From NCBI RefSeq assembly GCF_963678635.1, contig NC_087069.1:46516276-46580275 (forward strand): 64,000 nucleotides of DNA. The letters are read 5' to 3'. Source of the DNA: Symsagittifera roscoffensis. Its lineage: Eukaryota; Xenacoelomorpha; Acoela; Convolutidae. A program made the position numbers and the translations under genes. Positions 23,690-34,849 of the stretch are shown here, piece by piece (positions within the stretch are counted from its first letter, which is position 1; each line of letters starts with the position of its first letter). The notes beneath the pieces were generated by a model. It worked only from the letters and a program-made list of their open reading frames with translations. It searched no databases and was not told the origin of the DNA.

Positions 23690-24520
23690 ATGCTCCCATC
23701 GTTGCATATTTGCCGGTGTTGTGTGGGTATAGATGTAGTGGGTTTGCTCATGGAGTAGCTGGCCACTCCCAGAATGCACTGTGGCTCCATTGTGTTGCAG
23801 TGGAATTTGAAGAAGGGACCACCCGTTGGATCGATTATAAAGTAAGTCAGTGCGGTAAAAAAGTAGACAACCTTTGTTTTATACCCGGGTTGAGGCCGTG
23901 GTTTTACGTTCAGACTTAATAAGTCTAATCGATCCGCGTGGGGACCAAAAATTCATAGTCGCCACGCAGGTCAAAGTCTGCAAAGACTAAACATAAGTCT
24001 GCAAAGTCTAAACATAAGTCTGCAAAGTTTGCACATAAGTCTACAAAGCCTAAACGCAAGTCCGCAAAGTTTGCACATAAGTCTACAAAGCCTAAACGTA
24101 AGTCTGCAGAGTTTGCACATAAGTCTACAAAGTCTAAACGTAAGTCTGCAAACTTTGCACGTAAGTCTACAAAGTCTGAACGTAAGTCTGCAAAGTCTGA
24201 ACTTAAGTCTGAAACGTCTGAACGTAAGTCTGCAAAGTCTGAACATAAGTTTGCAAAGTCTGAACGTAGGTCAGCAAAAAGAGGTCGTGGTTTTTTGGTC
24301 TGACTTAATTAGTTTGAATTGATCCGCGAGAACCGAAATTATAGGCAAATACTATACCCGCACCAAGCACCCATAGGTTCTAATCAATTATAATGGATTC
24401 ACAAATCAAAAATAATCCTTTATTTCAAAAATAAACAGGAAATGAGATAACTTTGAACAAAATTGTAAATTTCATGAATAATCTCTCAAAAAAATCTTTT
24501 ATAATTGATTATAATCGATT
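23690..24520. repeat. Left-arm-only block 3 (about 830 bp)
   Basis: In the right arm (about 32210-32225) the partner of 23689 (GGGATACTCTTGTAAAAAA) is joined directly to that of 24521 (GATTAAAATGGATTTTTT). The block has flanking direct repeats (23891-23955 and 24285-24345, both with GGTCGTGGTTTT/GGCCGTGGTTTT, GACTTAAT and GATCCGCG) around a 21-bp minisatellite. Confidence 0.7.
23965..24278 (+). repeat. 21-bp minisatellite, about 15 units
   Basis: Units of exactly 21 bp such as GCAAAGTCTAAACATAAGTCT, with alternating TTTGCAC and CTAAAC or CTGAAC subtypes giving a partial 42-bp higher order. As 21 is seven codons, frames on both strands stay open across the array (S-L-Q-S-L-x-x on plus, C-R-L-x-F-R-L on minus); these are by-products, not genes. 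Confidence 0.92.
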
Positions 24521-24896
24521 AAAATGGATTTTTTGGCATAAATAAATTAGGACTGTAATCCATTTTTAATGATTATAGTCAATTATAATGGTGTATATTG
24601 ACAAAGAATCATATTAGGATTAGAATACATAATTAATGGATTATAATAGATTATTCTGTCAATCCTTAAATGCTGACCATAATATGTCGATATAATTGAA
24701 TTAAATCCATGGGCGCTCGATGCGGGTATTAAACCAATCAGATATGAGGATCAAAAATCAAACTCAGGAAACAATTAATTAATCATTTATTACTTTAAGA
24801 AATTGTTCAAACCAATAAATCAGTCAAACAAAGACTGAAGGGCGGCTGTTTCGTAAGTCAAAATGACATTATTATCTGGAAAGTACATTACCAGTC

Positions 24897-25165
24897 TTTA
24901 AAATGACGGAATTGGTTAATTATTTTTACACCACTCGCTAGTTTTTAGGTAGCTTTCCGGATAGATTTCAGTCGAAAACCAATGGGAAAAAACGGAATTG
25001 CCCTAAATTTTTCAAGGATTTTAAAGTTTTGATATCAAAACCCTAATTTGCTGAAACAATTAAGTCAATTTCCATTTACTCCCACTGGTTTTGGAGCGGA
25101 ACGTATCAAAAATAACCTAAAAATTAGCGAGTGGTGTAAAATTTTAATGACCAATTCAATCATTT
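24897..25165. mobile_element. Foldback MITE in left arm (0.27 kb)
   Basis: Inverted ends: left AATTGGTTAATTATTTTTAC then ACCACTCGCTAGTTTTTAGG; right ACCTAAAAATTAGCGAGTGG then TGTAAAATTTTAATGACCAA. The centre near 25030 contains GTTTTGATATCAAAAC, a perfect palindrome. The partner copy is at 31557-31835. No coding capacity. Confidence 0.8.
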
Positions 25166-25198
25166 TATTGGAAAATCACGAATGAAGAATTCATTGTT

Positions 25199-25265
25199 GC
25201 CTTAAGCACACAGAAAATTAGTACAGTTCTAGGTAGAACTGTACTATTTGTCTCGGGGCTTAAGG
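25199..25265. repeat. Conserved 66-bp hairpin, left arm
   Basis: CCTTAAGC at the left is mirrored by GCTTAAGG at the right, and an inner 11-bp perfect stem (AGTACAGTTCT / AGAACTGTACT) closes a 4-base loop. The right-arm copy at 31461-31526 keeps both stems while the loop differs. Confidence 0.75.
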
Positions 25266-25346
25266 CTTTAGGGAAGTCTCATATGTATGATATGAACCTG
25301 TGACGTCACAAAACTAATCTGAAATCAGATAAAGGAGAAAAAGTTC

Positions 25347-28089
25347 ATGACACAAATTAACCAAATCAGATCAAATGGTTTTACTCAGGTGAGAACACTT
25401 GAATATGGTAGCAGAGGATTAACTTCGAAGAATAACAATTTATATTTGAGAGAAGCGAATAACAGAGAAAGGATTGGGGAAAATACAAGAAGTGAAAACG
25501 TGACAAAAACAATGAAAAAGACAAAAATTTCGCAGATGAATGAAAAAACGAAGGAACACCGACCGGTTACACAGCAACGCAATTTAGATGGCTTCCACAG
25601 GGATCGGTGGGAAATACAGAAGGGTGAAAAAAACTAGAGTAGGGTGGAAGAGACCGGGTTAGAATTTGAAAAGTTAAATCGGAGTTAAGAGGCATTGGAA
25701 CAGAAAGAAGGCAAAATGAGAGAACAGAATAGAAGAGACTCCACGAGAATCAAAATTGAAAATATAAATGCACCGATTTTGAAGTCAACAGATTTGGAAG
25801 AATATCGGAGGCTGAAAAAATTTGTAATGTGGGACGAATTCTACGCCAATTCCGCTTGAAATGTGGGCGCCGCATGTCATTATGAATGGGTTAACAAATG
25901 CTGAACTGAATGAAATTGTGTTTACGGTGGATCAAGACGAGATACAGACCGAATTCGGAGTGAAGAAAATGATTGAAATGATAGATGAGTACTTTAAACC
26001 AAAAACATTCTTAAAATTGGCGCAAACTCACAGAGAATGGAAAAGCTGTGAAAAGTTGGGAGGAGTACAAAAAGAAGAATAAACGATATAGGAGAAAATT
26101 GAATGAAGCCGAAATGATAATCAATGACAGAAAATTTTTTATAGCGCTCCTAAAAGGTTGCAATCTGGACAAAGCGACCAAAATTAACTTCGAAAACGTA
26201 GGACCAAATAAAGGAACCGTGAAAACGGAAACAAGAACGGATCTAACAATTTTAGAACAGACAATAATTAGGTCTACGGTAACTGAAAAGCCAACCACGA
26301 AAAGTTTATGGGAGACAGAGGCCAGAGTCAAAGAGGAAAAAGAGGTTACAAATCTGCGAAAAGAAGAACTGGTCAGCAAGGAGGATGTTTAGATATGGGT
26401 CATTGGATCATTGGATAAGAGAATGTAAAACAAACTGTGATGGGAAATGGAAGAAGATGAGAACAGACATACTGAGGAAACTCAGGGTATGGTAGGAAAT
26501 TTCGTCGGAATTTTCAAACAACTTCGAGAAATACTGACAACGGAGAAAAATTTGAGGAGGATGAGAATCGGACACATTTTCGCCCAGACTGAGAAGACAA
26601 TTGAGACATCACCCTGCTACTTCGCAGAAGAAAAGTTGGAAATAGAAAGGAACAGGGAAGAAGAGAGGACAGGCAAAGTTGAAATAGACTTTATCGAAGA
26701 CTCAGTTAATACTGACACTGGAGAAAAAGTCGAGGAGGATGAGAATTGGACACATTTTTGCCCAGACTGAGAAGACAATTGAGACATCACCCTGCTACTT
26801 CGCAGAAAAAAAGTTGGAAATAGAAAGGAACAGAGAAGAAGAGAGGACAGGCAAAAAGAAATAGATATTATCGAAGACTCAGCGGCAGCAAGATCAACGA
26901 TACCTTGAGACAATGGATGGAGATTGAACTGCGAGTAACAAAAGAGGAACAGAAACAGTTGAAGGAGCGGAAAATTGAGACAGAGAGCAAGTTTAAATTT
27001 GGAAGCGGAGGAGTGGTCAAAGCTGAATTTGTGGGATTAGGGCAGCTGGAACTTTTAAAACCCTAAACCTGACCTGAAGAATGCCATTGATAATGATATT
27101 CCGCTTTTAATGAAAATAGAAGCAATCGAAAAATTAAAAGTGACCGAATCAACAAAGAAGGGAAGATCTATTGCACAGAAAGAATCTGTTATGAGGAGAC
27201 AGAAAAAGGAAAAAAAAACAAAAAAAATAAAGATGAAATAATCAAAAATGTAATTGCAAACTGAACCGCTTGTAACTAAATGGGAAACTAGGTAATATCA
27301 GAAAGTTAATCACTCCTAGGAGTAAAGATGTTAACCATTCTTGTACAATGATAGATCCTAAGAAATCAAAGAGTGCTTGTTTTGCACATGATAGATGAGT
27401 TTTTCGTTTCTCAGTTGTAATTGTAGTAAAATCCAAGAAACCAGTCATAATCTTGGAAAACAAAGTCTTTGGGTTGTATATGCGATTTGACCTACCTATA
27501 AGTATTTTACACGATTTGGGAGGGGAATTCAACAATGACCTGATTTTACTGCTAATATAACCTTTGGATGTCTAGTTAAAACGACAACTATTATGCACAA
27601 TGGGGTAGTGTAGAGACATAATGGGATCATCAAAGGATTGTTAACAAAGCTGAGAAAAAAAGTTTTTAGGAGTTCTCTTTAGAAGCCACCATTTCCAATG
27701 CCCTATTTGCGAAAAACTCAATGTTAGATGTAAATAGACTTTCCCCTTATCAGAGGCTTTACGGATCCAATCCAAAAGAGTAGGTGTCAGAAGAAGAGAT
27801 GCCAGCTAGATCTGACAATTTCAATGAGGCTGATATTGTAGTCTTAAAGGGACATTTGTTGGGAGCGCAAAAAGCTCGTGAAAATTTGTTAAAATGAAAA
27901 CGAAACAAAATAAAAAAATTAAAGAGGGAAGGGGTGGGGCCGGTTAAGAACATTGTGATGGAATTAGGGACAATCAATTGTCGTCATGGAAACGTTTGAT
28001 TCATTTTCATTATTTGCGAGTAAAACCAGCAAGATAATGATATAATTATGGAGAAAAAGTTGTAGAAAGTTGGAGTGATAATGGGGAAT
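25347..28089 (+). mobile_element. Gypsy-like element, gag + protease edge + integrase, no reverse transcriptase (left arm)
   Basis: Broken frames on the plus strand. 25347-25637 opens MTQINQIRSNGFTQ. 25720-26080 is gag-like: LKKFVMWDEF, then a DQDEIQTEFGVKKMIEMID region matching the common invertebrate Gypsy gag pattern. Two duplicated stretches (26560-26670 and 26700-26860) repeat EEDEN.THF and ITLLL/TSPCYFAEEKLE. Near 27080-27140 DNDIPLLMKIEAIEKLKV matches the protease-RT linker of such elements. 27350-27540 is integrase core (MIDPKKSKSACFAHD, later LHDLGGEFNND), and 27700-27900 the integrase C-terminal part (RLSPYQRLYGSNPKE). The RT-RNase H region expected between 27190 and 27300 is absent. 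No LTRs found. Numerous stops: inactive. Confidence 0.75.
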
Positions 28090-28634
28090 CTGTCTCTTCT
28101 CCGTTTGTCCTTTCGTTTCCGTCCGTCTTTGTTCCTTTGTCTATGTCCTTTACTATCTTCTGTATTCCGTCTTTGATATCGTTTTCACTAGCTGTCACCT
28201 CGCTCGAGAAATCACAATAAAGTCTATTCGCAAATAAAATTCAACCATTTTTGAACCGATTTTTTTTTCAATTTCCCACACACTGGATCAATTTCAAAAA
28301 TGATTTGATCGTTCGTTAAAATCCCATGGCTCATCGAATTTTGTGCTTTGCTGTCATTCCTAGCTTATATATTTTTCCTTGAGTTTTGTTTACTTTCAGT
28401 ATGTATTTGAACGAATTTCGTCTTTAATCCGGCTGAGTTGTTTAGCTCCTCGTCCCACCAACTAGCCGCAGTCTGTTTAGCCGACCGATTATCATTCCTC
28501 CTTTTCTTTATAACAACGTATTCTTTAATACATCTACCACATATCACTCTGTCCTCTGAGTGACATTGTGGTAGACTGTGAAATGTAATTCATTTTGAAG
28601 AGTGATATGTAATTCACTTTCTACATTCCGGTCA
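28090..28634. other. Palindrome spacer
   Basis: Unpaired 0.54 kb between the arms. The left part is T/C-rich and contains AATAAA at about 28215. A 60-codon minus frame (28547-28365) includes SWWDEELNNSAGLKTKF, vaguely like the WW(D/N)EE segment of LINE endonuclease regions, but this is too short to call. Confidence 0.6.
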
Positions 28635-31383
28635 CATTCCCCATTATCACTCCAACTTTCTATAACTTTTTCTCCATAATTATATCATTCTCTTGCTGGT
28701 TTCACTCGCAAATAATGAAAATGAATCAAACGTTTCCATGACGACAATTGATTATCCCTAATTCCATCACAATGTTCTTAACCGGCCCCACCCCTTCCCT
28801 CTTTAATTTTTTTATTTTGTTTCGTTTTACATTTTAACAAATTTTCACGAGCTTTTTGCGCTCCCAACAAATGTCCCTTTAAGACTAAAATATCAGCCTC
28901 ATTGGAATTGTCAGATCTAGCTGGCATCTCTTCTTCTGACACCTACTCTTTTGGATTGGATCCGTAAAGCCTCTGATAAGGGGAAAGTCCATTTACATCT
29001 AACATTGAGTTTTTTGCAAATAGGGCATTGGAAATGGTGGCTTCTAAAGAGAACTCCTAAGAACTTTTTTTTCTCAGCTTTGTTAACAATCCTTTGATGA
29101 TCCCATTATGTCTCTACACTACCCCATTGTGCATAACAGTTGTCGTTTTAACTAGACATCCAAAGGTTATATTAGCAGTAAAATCAGATCATTCTTGAAT
29201 TCCCCTCCCAAATCGTGTAAAATACTTATAGGTAGGTCAAATCGCATATACAACCCAAAGACTTTGTTTTCCAAGATTATGACTGGTTTCTTGGATTTTA
29301 CTACGGTTACAACTGAGAAACGAATAACTCATCTATCATGTGCAAAACAAGCACTCTTTGATTTCTTAGGATCTATCATTGTACAAGAATGGTCAACATC
29401 TTTACTCCTAGGAGTCATTATTTTTCTGATATTACCTATTTTCCCATTTAGTTACAAGCGGTTCAGTTTGAAATTACATTTTTGATTATTTCACCTTTAT
29501 TTTTTTGTTTTTTTTTCTCCTTTTTCTGTCAATCTCCTCATAACAGATTCTTTCTGTGCAATAGATCTTCCCTTCTTTGTTGATTCGGTCACTTTTAATT
29601 TTTCGATTGCTTCTATTTCCATTAAAAGCGGAATATCATTAAAAATGGCATTCAGGTCAGGTTAAGGGTTTTAAAAGTTCCAGCTGCCCTAATCCCATAA
29701 ATTGAGCTTTGACCACTCCTCCGCTTCCAAATTTAAACTTGCTCTCTGTCTCAATTTTCCGCTCCTTCAACTGTTTCCGTTCCTCTTTTGTTACTCGCAG
29801 TTCAATCTCCATCCATTGTCTCAAGATATCGTTGATCTTGCTGCCGCTGAGTCTTCGATAATGTCTATTTCAACTTTTCCTGTCCTTTCTTCTTCTCTGT
29901 TCCTTTCTATTTCCAACTTTTTTTCTGCGAAGTAGCAGGGTGATGTCTTAATTGTCTTCTCAGTCTGGGCAAAAATGTGTCCGATTCTCATCCTCCTCGA
30001 ATTTTTCTCCGTTGTCAGTATTAACTGAGTCTTCGATAATGTCTATTTCAACTTTGCCTGTCCTCTCTTCTTCTCTGTTCCTTTCTATTTCCAACTTTTC
30101 TTCTGCAAAGTAGCAGGGTGATGTCTCAATTGTCTTCTCAGTCGGGGCGAAAAAGTGTCCGATTCTCATCCTCCTCAAATTTTTCTCCGTTGTCAGTATT
30201 TCTCGAAGTTGTTTGAAAATTCCGACAAAATTTCCTACCATACCCTGAGTTTCCTCGGTATGTCTGTTCTCATCTTCTTCCATTTCCCATCAAAGTTTGT
30301 TTTACATTCTCTTATCCAATGATCCAATGACCCACATCTAAACATCCTCCTTGCTGGCCAGTTCTTCTTTTCGGAGATTTGTTAACTCTTTTTCGTCTTT
30401 GACTCTGCTTCTGTCTCCCATAAACTTTTCGTGGTTTGCTTTTCAGTTACCGTAGACCTAATTATTGTCTGTTCTAAAATTGCTAGATCCGTTCTTGTTT
30501 CCGTTTTCACGGTTCCTTTGTTTGGTGCTACGTTTTCGAAGTTAATTTTGGTCGCTTTGTCTAGATTGGAACCTTTTAGAAGGGCTATAAAAAATTTTCT
30601 GTCATTGATTATCATTTCGGCTTCATTCATTTTTCTTCTATATCGTTTATTCTTCTTTTTGTACTCCTACCAACTTTTCACAGCTTTTCCATTCTCTGTG
30701 AGTTTGCGCCCATTTTAAGAATGCTTTTGGTTTAAAGTACTCATCTATCATTTCAATCATTTTCTTCACTCCGAATTCGGTCTGTATCTCGTCTTGATCC
30801 ACCGTAAACACAATTTCGTTCAGTTCAGCATTTGTTAACCCATTCATAATGACATGCGGCGCCCGCATTTCTAGCGGAATTGGCGTCGAATTCGTCCCAC
30901 ATTACAAATTTTTTCAGCCTCCGATATTCTTCCAAATCTGTTGACTTCAAAATCGGTACATTTATATTTTCAATTTTGATTCTCGTGGAGTCTCTTCTAT
31001 TCTGTTCTCTCATTTTGCCTTCTTTCTCTTCCAATGCCTCTTAACTCCGATTTAACCTTTCAAATTCTAACCCGGTCTCTTCCACCCTACTCTAGTTTTT
31101 TTCACCCTTCTGTATTTCCCACCGATCCCTGTGGAAGCCATCTAAATTGCGTTGCTGTGTAACCGGTCGGTGTTCCTTCGTTTTTTTCATTCATCTGCGA
31201 AATTTTTGTCTTTTTCATTGTTTTTGTCACGTTTTCACTTCTTGTATTTTCCCCAATCATTTCTCTGTTATTCGCTTCTCTCAAATATAAATTGTTATTC
31301 TTCGAAGTTAATCCTCTGCTACCATATTCAAGTGTTCTCACCTGAGTAAAACCATTTGATCTGATTTGGTTAATTTGTGTCAT
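28635..31383 (-). mobile_element. Gypsy-like element, gag + protease edge + integrase, no reverse transcriptase (right arm)
   Basis: Inverted partner of 25347-28089, same order and same missing reverse transcriptase. Frames include 31383-31102 (MTQINQIRSNG), 30868-30647 (gag, MNGLTNAELNEIVF), 30630-30382 and 30283-29960. A frameshift relative to the left copy occurs after MNEK near 31195. Scattered amino-acid differences from the left copy (for example C/S and G/A in the ALLKG...NFENV stretch) show real divergence. Confidence 0.75.
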
Positions 31384-31460
31384 GAACTTTTTCTCCTTTA
31401 TCCGATTTCAGATTAGTTTTGTGACGTCACAGACTCATATCATACATTTTCAAAAAGCCT

Positions 31461-31526
31461 TAAGCCCCGAGACAAATAGTACAGTTCTATGTAGAACTGT
31501 ACTAATTTTCTGTGTGCTTAAGGCAA
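31461..31526. repeat. Conserved 66-bp hairpin, right arm
   Basis: Mirror copy of 25199-25265 with both stems intact and a changed loop (TCTATGTAGA against TCTAGGTAGA). Confidence 0.75.
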
Positions 31527-31556
31527 CAATGAATTCTTCATTCGTGATTTTCCAAT

Positions 31557-31835
31557 AAAATGATTGAATTGGTCATTAAAATTTTACACCACTCGCTAAT
31601 TTTTAGGTTATTTTTGATACATTCCGCTCCAAAACCAGTGGGAGTAAATGAAAATTGTCTTAAATGTTTCAGGAAATCAGGGTTTTGATATCAAAACTTT
31701 AAAATCCTTGAAAAGTTTAGGGCAATTACGTATTTTCCCATTGGTTTTTGACTGAAATCTATCCGGAAAGCTACCTAAAAACTAGCGAGTGGTGTAAAAA
31801 TTAATTAACCAATTCCGTCATTTTAAAGACTGGTT
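31557..31835. mobile_element. Foldback MITE in right arm
   Basis: Partner of 24897-25165: inverted ACACCACTCGCTAATTTTTA and AAAACTAGCGAGTGGTGTAA ends with GTTTTGATATCAAAAC at the centre. Confidence 0.8.
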
Positions 31836-31999
31836 ATGTACTTTCCAGATAATAATGTCATTTTGACTTACGAAACAGCCGCCCTTCAGTCTTTGTTTGA
31901 CTGATTTATTGGTTTGAGCAATTTCTTAAAGTGATAAATGATTAATTAATTGTTTCCTGAGTTTGATTTCTGATCCTCAATTCTGATTGATTTAATACC

Positions 32000-32890
32000 C
32001 GCACCGAGCGCCCATGGATTTAGTTCAATTATATCGACATATTATGGTCAGCAATTAAGGATTGACAGAATAATCTATTATAATCCATTAATTATGTATT
32101 CTAATCCTAATATTATTCTTTGTCAATATACACCATTATAATTGACTATAATCCATTAAAAATGGATTACAGTCCTAAATTATTTATGGCAAAAAAATCC
32201 ATTTTAATCGAGCTTTTTTACAAGAGTATCCCGATTTCAAGACTGGATTGAACGCGTGATGTTAAATAGATACTGAGCAAACTTTATTGAAAATAAATGA
32301 TTCAAATTTTTACATCTCTAATTGATAAATAAAATTGTTAGGGACCTGTCAAATCGTTTTTTTTTCTAACGGATCGATATTATTAAGGTTCGATCACTAC
32401 TGGCCCAAACTTCTGTTGCGTAGCAGATTTTAAAACCTTGATTTTCTTTTATTTTTTGAAAAACCTCCTGAATAAACAGTTGAGTATGATTTAAACAAAA
32501 AACACTGAAACCAAGTTAAAAATGAGTTCTGTTTGTTCAAAATTGGAATTGGATTTTTGCTGTAGAAAAAATTCTAAAATTTTAATCTAAGAAAGTTTGA
32601 CCTTGAATTGGAATAATCAAAAGAACTTTTTTGTTCAAAGTTAATGTCTTAACGAAATGAAAAAGCTACAAGAATCCATCGGTTCCGGCAGTGAGATTTC
32701 ATGGATAATAATCGATTATAATTGATTTTCTTGGTAAAAAGTTTGCCATTATAATCGAATATGTTTACACTTTGCGGCCACACAATCGACCATAATCCAT
32801 TATCATCCATTTTCCGTTCAAAAAATTAAAGCGGATAAAATACAATTAAAATCCTTCAAAATGGATCATAATGGCTTACAATCTCTAATA
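32000..32890. repeat. GATTATAAT-type AT repeats, right arm
   Basis: Two clusters (32000-32215 and 32695-32890) of the same irregular words as in the left arm. No gene is visible between them. Confidence 0.55.
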
Positions 32891-33009
32891 AAATTACCAA
32901 TTTTTGTGCAAGAGTTGCATTACTCGCAGAGTACACGATTTCTAAACCTATTCAACTTCAATTAATTTTTTTTTTAATTCCACTTAACACTCAAGTTGAA
33001 CACGCCCAA

Positions 33010-33450
33010 TTCCCACCCCCTCCCGCTCCGCATTAATACGCACAACTAACCAACCCCCAACAACCCCTGCCTACCTACCCTACCCCTTGCCAAAAAACCC
33101 CCCTACCCTTACCTACACTGCCCCCAAACCTACCCCATCCCACCTACACCCTCACCACACTCCAACCTGACCCCACCCAACTATCCCACCCACCAAACCA
33201 CCCTTATCATACACACACCTACCCACGTAAAAAGCATTAGAGGCGTCGTGAAGGTCTGCAGGCGGCTAATGGTGTGTTTGTTGGGGGAGGGGGTTAAGGG
33301 GACACAAGTGATTTTCACGTAATTTTACGGTAAACGTAAGTAAGGGATAAACGTTGGCGAAGGGAAGGTTGTGAAAGGTGAAGGAAGTTAGAATGGTAGA
33401 GGTTAGTGTGAGGTATTTAGGGAGTGAGGGAGACAAAAAAAAACAGTAGA
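33010..33450. repeat. C-rich then G-rich low-complexity block, right arm
   Basis: 33010-33215 is C-rich on the plus strand (runs such as CCCACCCAACTATCCCACCC), so G-rich on minus; 33280-33450 is purine-rich. Mirror of 22440-22865. Confidence 0.7.
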
Positions 33451-33649
33451 AAACAATGAAACTTTTTGCTCTAGCCAAATGTACGATACAATTTAGCAAA
33501 TACCACGTTCAAGTTTTGAATATTTGCTTTCAACGTTTTGAAAAACCCAGGCTCTTATTCTTGAAAATTTGATACAATCCTTTATAAATTAGTATAAGCC
33601 TTTAATATCATTATAATTCATTATATTTGATTATAATAGATTGAAATGA

Positions 33650-34440
33650 TCTCCAAAAAGATGTTTGCACAGAAAAACCTTCGGGTGAAACTTTCTGCCA
33701 TTTTAAAAAAAGTTTTTGGAAGCTCTTGGACGCAATGTTTCAATAAATCTCCAAATAATTTTTTTGAGAGGTATAAACTTTTAAACCGCAAACAATGAGA
33801 CCGAGAATCTTTTGATTTATTTTGAGGAGCGTTGGCATTTTGAGCCGGTACTTGCAACAAAAATTTGTAACTCACGAGACAAACGACCCACTGTAAATCA
33901 TGTGAATGATAATGTTCAAACGTCGCGCCGAAGACTTCTTGGAGCTGAAATGGGGAAACCTGTGGAGAGATAAACGTTTTGAACGAGAACGGTCAGTGAG
34001 GCGATGACGTTTATTCGGTGTATAGCAAAAAAAGTATCTACGATGATAACGGTCTTGAATCCAAGAAACTGCTGAACATAGGATTAGGTTGGGAGATGAT
34101 TGTAAATCTGAATAATCCTGTTGATTCTGCGAGCCCAGTCAGGTTTATCAAAAGTTTTACACGAATTGAAACTTACTTAGATACCCCAACTTGAAAAATT
34201 ACCCAATGGAGAAACGGCTGAATCATCTATAAAGCGAATTCACAGATCTCACAATCAATATTTTTGGGAAAATCATCATCAAGACCCAATCCAACTGGTG
34301 GATTTGCAATGCAACGCCATTTTTTATTACGGGAGGCCACGAAGGGAACATCATGGGAGCCAACAACCTAACAAAGTTAGGGATAGAAGTAACAACTGAT
34401 ATGCCATAACACTCAGCTATTCACAGGAGGAGAGTAAGTT
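33650..34440 (+). mobile_element. Ty3/Gypsy-like gag-protease fragment, right arm
   Basis: Inverted, shortened partner of 20440-21875: two internal blocks present on the left are missing. The retropepsin-like end near 34310-34400 is recognisable on the plus strand (GNIMGANNLTKLGIEV). More frame damage than on the left. Confidence 0.65.
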
Positions 34441-34849
34441 GCATATTAATCTTTTTATCTTATAAAAGTTTCAAGCGTTTTAAAGACCTGAATAGTAGAA
34501 TTGTGAAAATACTTGAAAATTGAAAAAACTCAATTTTCTTTTGCATCTACTTTTGTGTGTAAACGAAGAGCTAAGAAGATTAGAGAACGAAGATGATGTC
34601 GCAAAACTTGAAAATAAAGATAAATATCGTAATTACTAATGAGAAAGACTGCTCGATAAACTTGGCAGTAGACTTTAAACTATTCAATAACCAGATTTTT
34701 TTAAAAAGTTTTTCGAAAAATCATCTACATACACCGATATGGCGGAAGGTGAAAAATTTCCAATAATTCGAGGACAAACTGTGCACTGGATAGGTGCACA
34801 TTTTTGTATATGTATGTTCCTGGATTCCATAGACAAACTTTCAAACATG

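Noticed and set aside
23971-24322. Leucine-rich or Cys-Arg-rich heptad proteins; possible CRISPR array
   Set aside because: Pure 21-bp minisatellite with no unique spacers; open frames follow from a unit length divisible by three.
27242-27535. 97-codon minus-strand frame, mirrored at 29195-29485
   Set aside because: The opposite strand encodes the integrase core, so these are antisense shadows in both arms.
28365-28547. LINE endonuclease fragment in the palindrome spacer
   Set aside because: Only a WWDEEL-like word supports it; too short to call.
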